DNA of 64,000 bases from PFJX01 sp031426735 (GTDB lineage Bacteria > Pseudomonadota > Gammaproteobacteria > Burkholderiales > Thiobacillaceae), in assembly GCA_031426735.1 (NCBI GenBank), contig JASJPK010000088.1:16218-80217 (forward strand), written 5' to 3'. This document shows positions 9,306 through 16,225 of the stretch, piece by piece. Below the pieces are notes generated by a model that had not been told where the DNA came from, ran no database searches, and worked only from the letters and a program-made list of their open reading frames with translations. The stretch's first letter is position 1. The number at the start of each line of letters is the position of its first letter. The position numbers were made by a program, and so were the translations under genes.

Positions 9306-10052
9306 TCAGAACTCGAAATAACGCCGGCCTGCGTGGCGCAACTTTGCGCGCAGTCGAATGAAATCCGGGCACAGCTTCGCCACCTCGCGCCAGAACGCCG
9401 GCGAGTGGTTGCGTTGCGGGAAATGGGCGAGTTCATGGCAGACGACGTAATCGAGTTCTTCCGGGCTGGCCTTGATCAACCGCCAATTCAGACTGACCAC
9501 GCCTTTCGGCGACAGACTGCCCCAGCGGGTACGGGCATCGGACAGACGCAACGGCGGCAACGGCAAGCCGGCGCGGGCGGCGTGCCAGGCCAGACGTTCG
9601 GCCAGCAACGCACGCGCCTGCTGCCGATACCACTGCCGGATGGCGGCTTCGACCAGATGTTCGCCGGCGGCGCAGACCAGTTCGTCGCCCTCCACACGCA
9701 CGCTCGGGCGTCCGGCCGCGGCTTGCACGCGCAGGGTCAGGCTGCCGCCTTGCCAGGGCAGCACGGTGCCGGTTTGCCACGGCATGCTGTCAGACCGGGC
9801 CGCGGCGAGCCGTTCGCGCAGCCAGTCGGCATGGCGCAGCAGAAAACGGTCGATATCGGCTTGCGGCAATTGCAACGGCGCATTGACCGCGATTTCGCCG
9901 CGCTCGGACACGCGCAAAGCCAGGGTCCGGCGCGCAGAACTGCGTTTCAGCCGATAGCTGTGGGCATGGTCGGCCAGCGGCAGCGGCAGGATTTCTTCCC
10001 GCCGCGTCGCCGGCCGCGCGGTTGGCGGCTTCCTGCGTCCGAAAAAACTCAA
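9306..10052 (-). CDS. YgjP-type metallopeptidase (DUF45, M48-related)
   Basis: About 248 residues. The zinc site HELAH with a third His six residues later (CHELAHFPQRNHSPAFW) and the preceding TRWGS block define the YgjP/DUF45 family, cytoplasmic proteins of poorly known function. The chosen start is a TTG that overlaps the frdB stop (TTGA); the frame stays open further upstream, but there it is only a shadow of frdB. The gene usually follows plsC in betaproteobacteria (recalled, not checked); here the frd operon separates them. Confidence 0.8.
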   Translation of the reverse strand: MSFFGRRKPPTARPATRREEILPLPLADHAHSYRLKRSSARRTLALRVSERGEIAVNAPLQLPQADIDRFLLRHADWLRERLAAARSDSMPWQTGTVLPWQGGSLTLRVQAAAGRPSVRVEGDELVCAAGEHLVEAAIRQWYRQQARALLAERLAWHAARAGLPLPPLRLSDARTRWGSLSPKGVVSLNWRLIKASPEELDYVVCHELAHFPQRNHSPAFWREVAKLCPDFIRLRAKLRHAGRRYFEF

Positions 10053-10774
10053 CGCAAGCCTTGCCGCGCCATGCTGCGGCGCAAGTAGGCGATCTGCGTC
10101 TGCAACGGCAACTCCTTCGGGCAGACGTCGTGGCAGCCGAGCAGGCTCATGCAGCCGAACACGCCAGTGTCGTCGCCGACCAGATCGAAGAAATCGGCAT
10201 CGTTGCGCGTATCGCGCGGGTCGAGCCGGAAGCGGGCGATCTTGTTCATGCCGACCGCGCCGACGAAGTCCGGCCGCATCTGCGCGGTGCCGCAACCGGC
10301 GACGCAGCAGCCGCATTCGATGCAGCGGTCGAGTTCGTAAATGGCCTCGGCCAGGGCCGGCTCCATGCGCGCTTCCAGCGCATCGAGATCGGGCTCCGCC
10401 GGCAGATGCAGCCAGGCTTGCAGCCGTTCGCTCATGGCGCGCATCCATTTGCCGGTGTTCACCGACAGATCGGCGATCAGCTCGAAGCCGGGCAGCGGAA
10501 ACAGCCCGATCTCGGCCGGCAGCTGCGCAGTCAGCGTGCGGCAGGCGAGGCCGGGGCGGCCGTTGATCACCATCGCGCAGGAACCGCAGACGCCGGCACG
10601 GCAGACGAAATCGAAATTCAGACTGGGATCGAGCGTCTCGCGGATACGCGTCAGCGCGATGAACAAGGTCATGCCCGGCGTTTCTTCCAGTTGGTAGGTC
10701 GCCACATGCGGCTGGCTGGTGGCATCGCGCGGGTTGTGGCGAAACACGTTGAAGATGAGGATTCGGGGACTCAT
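10049..10774 (-). CDS. frdB: Fumarate reductase iron-sulfur subunit FrdB
   Basis: A 241-residue electron-transfer subunit. The [2Fe-2S] ligands are Cys58, Cys63, Cys66 and Cys78 (CRAGVCGSC and a later Cys). The [4Fe-4S] and [3Fe-4S] clusters are built from CIECGCCVAGC (151-161) and the cysteines near 208, 214 and 218. Length and motifs match the Wolinella-type quinol:fumarate reductase. It carries electrons between FrdC haems and FrdA flavin on the cytoplasmic face. A 70-nt gap holding a palindromic repeat separates it from frdA. Confidence 0.93.
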   Translation of the reverse strand: MSPRILIFNVFRHNPRDATSQPHVATYQLEETPGMTLFIALTRIRETLDPSLNFDFVCRAGVCGSCAMVINGRPGLACRTLTAQLPAEIGLFPLPGFELIADLSVNTGKWMRAMSERLQAWLHLPAEPDLDALEARMEPALAEAIYELDRCIECGCCVAGCGTAQMRPDFVGAVGMNKIARFRLDPRDTRNDADFFDLVGDDTGVFGCMSLLGCHDVCPKELPLQTQIAYLRRSMARQGLR

Positions 10775-10786
10775 GACATCTCACAA

Positions 10787-10839
10787 GTAGGGTGCGCCGT
10801 GCGCACCATGCGACATGGATCGGTGCGCACGCACCCTGC
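10787..10839. repeat. Palindromic repeat inside the frd operon (GTAGGGTGCGC family)
   Basis: Imperfect inverted arms GTAGGGTGCGCCGTGCGCACC-like and GGTGCGCACGCACCCTGC-like lie between frdA and frdB. A single-arm relative is at 44199-44219. In the transcript it would fold into a stable hairpin, which could protect frdCA mRNA and lower frdB expression. Confidence 0.65.
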
Positions 10840-10844
10840 AAAAC

Positions 10845-12818
10845 TCATGGCAGCGGTTCGCCCAGACGTGCGTTGCGCGTGCGATAGCGTTCCGGCAGCA
10901 GTTGTTTGAACGACATCAACGCGGGTTGCAGCTTGTGGCGGTCGACATGGCCGGCACGCATTTCGTCGACTTCGGCCTGGCGCAGCGCGCTGTGCGGATG
11001 TTCGACGATGTTCTTGACGCCGTAACCGCGGAAGCCGGGCGGCAGTTCCATATGCGAAATGTCGAGCACTTCATAATCCAGGCTGGGCTGCGCGTCGCCC
11101 TCATGCCAACTGGCCAGCGTGCGGTTGAGCCAGTCGCGGTCGTTACGGGCGGGGAAATCCTCGCGGAAATGCGCGCCCCGGCTTTCCGTGCGCTGCAACG
11201 CGCCCAGTGCCACAGTCAGCGCGATCTTCAACATGCGCGGCAGGCGGTAGGCCAACACCAGTTCCGGATTGGCGTCGAGGTTGGTTGCGCGCACGCCGAC
11301 CTTCCGGCTGCGCGCCAGCAATTCGGCCAGTTCGGCGACGGCGCTGTCCAGGTCGGGGCCGTTGCGGAACAGACCGACCTTGTCGGTCATGATCTGTTCC
11401 ATGCGCGTGCGCAAAGCGACCGCGCTTTCACTGCCCGCGCGCGCCGCCAGCGCAGTCAGGCTGGCCTGCTCGCGCTCGACGAATTCGCGCGCCAGCGCCG
11501 GGGAAAGATCGCCCTGGCCCAGACTGGACTGGCAGTAATCGGCGACGTATTCACCGACCAGCATGCCGGCCACCACGGTTTCCGCCACCGAGTTGCCGCC
11601 CAGGCGGTTGAAGCCGTGCATGTCCCAACACGCCGCCTCACCGCAGGAAAACAGGCCGGACAGCCAGGGCGATTCGCCGCGATGGTCGGTGCGCACGCCG
11701 CCCATCGAGTAATGCTGGGTCGGCCGCACCGGAATCGGGTCCTTCGCCGGGTCGATGCCGAGGAAATAGCGGCAGATGTCCTTCACTTCGCGCAGGTTCT
11801 TGTCGATGTGCGCCGCGCCCAGATTGCTGATGTCGAGCCACAGGTGATCGCCGTAGGGCGAGGCGACACCCTTGCCCGCGCGCATGTGTTCCGCCATGCG
11901 GCGCGAAACCACGTCGCGCGAGGCGAGTTCCTTCTTCTCCGGCTCGTAATCCGGCATGAAGCGGTGGCCGTCTTTATCCAGCAGCAAGCCGCCGTCGCCG
12001 CGACAGCCTTCGGTGACCAGGATGCCGGCCGGCACGATGGCGGTGGGGTGGAACTGCACCGCTTCCATGTTGCCCAGGCGGGCGACCCCGGTTTCCAGCG
12101 CCAGCGCCGCGCCCATGCCTTCGTTGATCAGCGCGTTGGTGGAGATGCCGTAGATGCGGCCATAACCGCCGGTCGCCAACACGGTTGCAGTGGCAAGGTA
12201 GGCGCTCAGTTCGCCGCTGATCAGGTCGCGCACCACGGCGCCCTGGCAGCGATGGCCGTCGTGGATCAAGGCCATGACTTCCTTGCGCTCGTGCACCGGA
12301 ATCGCTTCGGCAATGACGCGGTCGCTCACCGTGTACAGCATGGCGTGGCCAGTGCCGTCGGAGGTGTAGCAGGTGCGCCATTTGCGCGTACCGCCGAAAT
12401 CGCGCGCGGTGATCAGGCCGTGCGCGGCCTCCTTTTCGGTCAACGTGACGCGCTGGCCGTTGATCACCACTTCACGCTCGCCGCGCTGCACGCGGTTCCA
12501 GGCCACGCCCCAGGCCGCCAGTTCGCGCACTGCTTTCGGCGCCATGTGCGCGAACATCCGCGCGACGCGCTGGTCGCAGCCCCAGTCGGAACCGCGCACG
12601 GTGTCCTCGAAATGCACGTCCTCGTTGTCGCCCTCGCCCTTGCTGCCGTTGGCCAGACTGGCCTGCATGCCGCCTTGCGCGGCAACCGAATGCGAACGCT
12701 TGGCCGGCACCAACGACAGAATCAGCGTTTCCAGGCCGCGCCGCTTGGCGCCGATGGCGGTACGCAGACCGGCGAGGCCGCCGCCGACGACAAGGACATC
12801 GGTATGGACGATCTTCAT
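10845..12818 (-). CDS. frdA: Fumarate reductase flavoprotein subunit FrdA
   Basis: A 657-residue catalytic subunit. The N-terminal VVGGGLAG dinucleotide fold and covalent FAD His43 in KRSHSVAAQGG are present, as are the HFEDTV, GSDWGCDQ and ACWDMHGFNRLGGNS blocks. Length and sequence resemble the epsilonproteobacterial (Wolinella) enzyme much more than the usual proteobacterial SdhA, as judged from memory. It interconverts fumarate and succinate on the cytoplasmic side of the membrane. Its start codon overlaps the end of frdC by 4 nt. Confidence 0.93.
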   Translation of the reverse strand: MKIVHTDVLVVGGGLAGLRTAIGAKRRGLETLILSLVPAKRSHSVAAQGGMQASLANGSKGEGDNEDVHFEDTVRGSDWGCDQRVARMFAHMAPKAVRELAAWGVAWNRVQRGEREVVINGQRVTLTEKEAAHGLITARDFGGTRKWRTCYTSDGTGHAMLYTVSDRVIAEAIPVHERKEVMALIHDGHRCQGAVVRDLISGELSAYLATATVLATGGYGRIYGISTNALINEGMGAALALETGVARLGNMEAVQFHPTAIVPAGILVTEGCRGDGGLLLDKDGHRFMPDYEPEKKELASRDVVSRRMAEHMRAGKGVASPYGDHLWLDISNLGAAHIDKNLREVKDICRYFLGIDPAKDPIPVRPTQHYSMGGVRTDHRGESPWLSGLFSCGEAACWDMHGFNRLGGNSVAETVVAGMLVGEYVADYCQSSLGQGDLSPALAREFVEREQASLTALAARAGSESAVALRTRMEQIMTDKVGLFRNGPDLDSAVAELAELLARSRKVGVRATNLDANPELVLAYRLPRMLKIALTVALGALQRTESRGAHFREDFPARNDRDWLNRTLASWHEGDAQPSLDYEVLDISHMELPPGFRGYGVKNIVEHPHSALRQAEVDEMRAGHVDRHKLQPALMSFKQLLPERYRTRNARLGEPLP

Positions 12819-13540
12819 GGCGCGACTTTCATGGCGGCGGGGACATAGCGTTCACCGATCTGCGGCGCATGTTCGATACCGAGCTTGATGTACGCCGCCA
12901 GCGTCAGCAGGCCGAGCACCAGGAAGAACACCGTGAATGCCCATTTCATGCGTTTAAGTTTGCGCCGGGCACCGGCGGGATCAGAGAAGTCGCCCCATTT
13001 CACGGCCAGCCGATACAGGCCGATGCCACCATGCAGCTCGACCAGGAACAACAGGATCAGGTAGAGCGGCCACATCATGCCGCTCCAGACCCGGTCGGCG
13101 GATTCGTAGGGGCCGATCAGCTCCGGGTGCGTCATCATCAAATACAGATGCACCGGCGCCAGAAAGAACATGCCGAAACCGGTGATGACCTGAACGAACC
13201 AAAGTGTGGTGTCTTCGTGCCGCATCGCCCGCATGTGCGCCCAGTAGACGCGATGCTGCCGCCATTGCGCCGGAAACTTGCGCAACGCCAGCCAGGCATG
13301 CACGACGAACAGCGCGAAGATGCCGGCGACGAACAGCGAAACCAGCCAGGGCAGGCCGTAGCCGAAAAAGAAATAGCCCTCGAAGAAGCGCGCCACGGTC
13401 CACATGGCATCTTTGCCGAGCAGGATGGAGGAGACGAACAGCATGTGCAGCCACATGAACAGCCCGAGCAGCAGGCCGCTGACGCTTTGCAGCAAGTCCA
13501 TCCGAGCTGGCCAGGGACCGGGTTTTTCAGTTGCGGGCAT
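12815..13540 (-). CDS. frdC: Fumarate reductase di-haem cytochrome b subunit FrdC
   Basis: About 241 residues with five membrane helices, so a single-subunit type B anchor. Histidines in MWLHML, VVHAW, APVHLY and VELHGG sit where Wolinella FrdC binds its two haems, and the Glu of FFEG and of VELHG match the acidic residues implicated there in menaquinol oxidation and proton transfer (aligned from memory). The ATG beginning MPATEKPG is preferred; an earlier in-frame ATG (13600) lies inside an inverted repeat and would add 20 residues unlike the family. No strong ribosome site is visible for either. Confidence 0.88.
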   Translation of the reverse strand: MPATEKPGPWPARMDLLQSVSGLLLGLFMWLHMLFVSSILLGKDAMWTVARFFEGYFFFGYGLPWLVSLFVAGIFALFVVHAWLALRKFPAQWRQHRVYWAHMRAMRHEDTTLWFVQVITGFGMFFLAPVHLYLMMTHPELIGPYESADRVWSGMMWPLYLILLFLVELHGGIGLYRLAVKWGDFSDPAGARRKLKRMKWAFTVFFLVLGLLTLAAYIKLGIEHAPQIGERYVPAAMKVAP

Positions 13541-13585
13541 GAGCGTATTCACGACAACGAAATCTTGTTGGAATGTTACGCCGTA

Positions 13586-13659
13586 AGTGCTTACTTGCAT
13601 GCGTTTGCGTCAGCAGCGAGAGCCGATCGAATGCAGCAGGACTTATGCAAGTAAGCACT
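13586..13659. repeat. 15-bp perfect inverted repeat at the plsC/frdC junction
   Basis: AGTGCTTACTTGCAT (13586-13600) and its exact reverse complement (13645-13659) are separated by 44 nt. The right copy contains the plsC stop codon and the left copy lies just before frdC. Either a regulator site upstream of frdC or a footprint of the insertion that placed frd here. Confidence 0.7.
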
Positions 13660-14359
13660 AAATCCCACGCATGGCGTCAAGGATCCAGTTTTCGCTCTCG
13701 GCCAGCACGTGCATGGCTTTGCGGCCCGCGGTCGGAATCGGCGCGCCGATCTTGACGACGATTTCGCCCGGATATTTGAGGAAACCGTTCTTCGGCCAGA
13801 AACGGCCGGCGTTGTGCGCCACCGGCACCACCGGCACGCCGGCCTTCACCGCCAGCCAGGCGCCGCCGATCTGAAAGCGCCCGTCTTCGCCGGGTGCCAC
13901 GCGCGTCCCCTCCGGAAAGATCAGTACCCAGAAGCCCGTTTTCAGGCGTTGCCGGCCTTGCGCTTCGATCTGCTTGAGGGCTTCCCGCGCCGCGCCGCGA
14001 TCGATGGCGATCGGGCTGAACAGAGCCAGGCCCCAGCCGAAAAACGGGATGTAGAGCAGATTTTTCTTCAGCACAAACGACAGCGGCGGAAAGATTTGCT
14101 GAAACACGATGGTTTCCCAGGCCGACTGGTGTTTGGACAGGATGACCGCCGGCTCGGCAGGCAGGTTTTCCAGGCCTTCGACGCGATAGCTGATGCCGAC
14201 GATCACCCGCGCCAGCCAGTTGACGATCCAGCTCCATTGCGAAATCACCCGATAGCGGGCCATCGCCGGCAACGGAAAAGTCATCAAGGTAATCAGGCTG
14301 AACGGAATAGTCATGACCGCTTTGACCAGCAGAAATATCAGGGAACGCAGAAAAATCAT
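13658..14359 (-). CDS. plsC: 1-acyl-sn-glycerol-3-phosphate acyltransferase
   Basis: About 233 residues. An N-terminal hydrophobic segment anchors it to the inner membrane. The acyltransferase motifs are KHQSAWE (the HX4D/E block, in its betaproteobacterial form) and FPEGTR. It makes phosphatidic acid from lysophosphatidic acid. The start MIFLRSL lies 13 nt after gmhB; an upstream GTG/ATG would overlap gmhB by 40 nt and is less likely. The TAG stop lies in the inverted repeat that precedes frdC. Confidence 0.9.
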   Translation of the reverse strand: MIFLRSLIFLLVKAVMTIPFSLITLMTFPLPAMARYRVISQWSWIVNWLARVIVGISYRVEGLENLPAEPAVILSKHQSAWETIVFQQIFPPLSFVLKKNLLYIPFFGWGLALFSPIAIDRGAAREALKQIEAQGRQRLKTGFWVLIFPEGTRVAPGEDGRFQIGGAWLAVKAGVPVVPVAHNAGRFWPKNGFLKYPGEIVVKIGAPIPTAGRKAMHVLAESENWILDAMRGI

Positions 14360-14372
14360 GAGTGGGGTTTTC

Positions 14373-14915
14373 TCAGGTCGAAGCACTGATGATGGCTTGC
14401 GCGGCTTGCGCAAGATTCTCGAATACCGGCACGTTGGCGGGCAATTGACCGCCCTCCAGCGTGCGCATGCCTTTGCCGGTTTTCACCAGCATCGGGCGGG
14501 CGCCGGCGGCGATGGCGGCCTGGACATCGCGCAAGGCATCGCCGACCGCATGCACGGACTGAAGTTCGATGTGAAAGCGCGCGGCGATATCGAGGAACAG
14601 ACCGGATTTGGGTTTGCGGCACTGGCAACGCGAATCGGCGGCATGCGGGCACAGGAACACCGCGTCGATGCGACCGCCGGCAAGCGCGACGAGTTTGTGC
14701 ATCTTGGCGTGGATGGTGTTGAGCGTGGACATGTCGAACAAACCGCGCCCAACGCCGGACTGGTTGGTCGCCACGACCACGCGAAAACCGGCTTGGTTGA
14801 GCTGCGCGATGGCTTCCAGGCTGCCTGGAATGGGGTTCCATTCGCGCGGATTCTTGATGAACTGATCGGAGTCGAAATTGATGACGCCATCGCGATCGAG
14901 GATAACTAGCTTCAT
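14373..14915 (-). CDS. gmhB: D-glycero-beta-D-manno-heptose-1,7-bisphosphate 7-phosphatase
   Basis: A 180-residue HAD phosphatase of the lipopolysaccharide inner-core heptose pathway. The nucleophile motif LDRDGVIN (Asp7, Asp9) opens the protein; the zinc-loop ligands CPHAADSRCQCRKPK and the late GDALRDVQAA motif are all present. The start overlaps the stop of the upstream membrane GGDEF gene by 4 nt. Confidence 0.93.
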   Translation of the reverse strand: MKLVILDRDGVINFDSDQFIKNPREWNPIPGSLEAIAQLNQAGFRVVVATNQSGVGRGLFDMSTLNTIHAKMHKLVALAGGRIDAVFLCPHAADSRCQCRKPKSGLFLDIAARFHIELQSVHAVGDALRDVQAAIAAGARPMLVKTGKGMRTLEGGQLPANVPVFENLAQAAQAIISAST

Positions 14916-16213
14916 GGTCGCTCCTGCAACGGGTCGGGTGAATCATTTTGAGCGCGGCCGGCAGTGCGCTCAAGCTCGCGCAACGCAATCGGATCTGCCG
15001 CCAGTTCGACCCGGTTACTGCCCTTGGCCCTGGCCAAGGCAAGTGCGGCATCGGCGCGCCGCATGAACGCTGCGGTGGTCTCGCCGGCACACCATTGCGC
15101 CAGGCCGACGCTGACGCTGACATAGACCGAAGCTTCCGGCAGACGCAGCGGTACTCGATGCAGTTCGGCGCACAGGCGTTCGGCCAGTTGGCGGCCGCTG
15201 CGGATATCGGTGTCGTGCAGCAGCGCGGCGAAGGAGGCTTCGCCCAGGCGCGCCAGACTGTCGCTGCGCCGCAGCACATGCTGGCAGACGCTGACCACGT
15301 GCTTGAGGACGGACTCGCTATGGTGATGGCCGTAGGTATCGTTGATCTGCTTGAAATAATCGACGTCGAGTACCAGCAAGGACACCGGTTGCGGCGACGT
15401 CGACCTATCCGCGCCGGGGCCGGCGTGGATGGCGTCTTCGATCAAGTCCAGGAAATGGCGCAGATTGGCGGCGCCGGTGAGCACATCGCTTTGCGCCAGC
15501 ACGTCCCGTTCGGCTTGCAGGCGAGCGCGCAGCTCGCGTTCGCGATCCAGTTCGAGCTGGATGTGGCGGCGGCATTCCGCATCGACGAATTCCTCGCGCA
15601 TGCGCCGACTTTTGCGGTAGGCCGCGCGCGCGCCGAACAGATTGGTTGCGGAGAAGAGGACGCCCAGATTGAGGAATTCGCGCGCGGAAAACTGAAAATG
15701 CGCGTTCATCAGATAGACGAAAATCAACGTGCTGCCCAACGCCAGCCCCAACGCGGGAAGAAACCGGTTCGGCACGAAGATGTAAATTCCCAGCAACAGC
15801 AACATCATGCTCATGCCGTGCCAGCCGGGCTCGTAGGGGCGCAGCAAGGTCATCGAGAGAAACCCGATCAGGGCGACGAACTCCACCAGGGTCGGCGTGA
15901 CGCCATCCATCAGCGAACGCCAGTAATGCGCCGCGCTCCACACGACGACCAACGCCACCACACCGATCACGATGCGGCCATTGAACAACGTGCTGAATTC
16001 CTCGCCCGGCCCCAGCGCCAGGTAATCGCTCACCGCCAGCAGCAGACTGATCAGTACACCGAAACCGAATGCGAAACGGGTGTCGCGCACCACAGAATCG
16101 TGACACGCGGCACGGAATACCAGTTCCGTGTCGCTATCGACAAACTCCGCGGTGAAACGGGAGATGCGAAAGTCGGTTTTGCTATCGGTCGCGGTCGCCG
16201 CGGTCGCAGGCAT
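14912..16213 (-). CDS. Six-helix membrane protein with degenerate GGDEF domain
   Basis: A 433-residue protein: a short cytoplasmic N-terminus, six predicted membrane helices (about residues 48-205), a coiled-coil linker and a GGDEF domain. The DVLTGAANLR and LDVDYFKQINDTYGH motifs are good, but the signature loop reads RLGEASFAALL instead of GGDEF/GGEEF, so diguanylate cyclase activity is doubtful; a GTP- or c-di-GMP-sensing role is possible. It lies between glyS and gmhB, which are normally adjacent in this class (recalled), and overlaps gmhB by 4 nt, so it is probably a recent addition that became coupled. Confidence 0.82.
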   Translation of the reverse strand: MPATAATATDSKTDFRISRFTAEFVDSDTELVFRAACHDSVVRDTRFAFGFGVLISLLLAVSDYLALGPGEEFSTLFNGRIVIGVVALVVVWSAAHYWRSLMDGVTPTLVEFVALIGFLSMTLLRPYEPGWHGMSMMLLLLGIYIFVPNRFLPALGLALGSTLIFVYLMNAHFQFSAREFLNLGVLFSATNLFGARAAYRKSRRMREEFVDAECRRHIQLELDRERELRARLQAERDVLAQSDVLTGAANLRHFLDLIEDAIHAGPGADRSTSPQPVSLLVLDVDYFKQINDTYGHHHSESVLKHVVSVCQHVLRRSDSLARLGEASFAALLHDTDIRSGRQLAERLCAELHRVPLRLPEASVYVSVSVGLAQWCAGETTAAFMRRADAALALARAKGSNRVELAADPIALRELERTAGRAQNDSPDPLQERP

Positions 16214-16225
16214 GGGCGTTGGCGG

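Noticed and set aside
10053..10841. N-terminal extension of the YgjP-type gene to 511 residues
   Set aside because: The extra part is arginine/proline-rich out-of-frame frdB; the TTG overlapping the frdB stop gives a normal family length.
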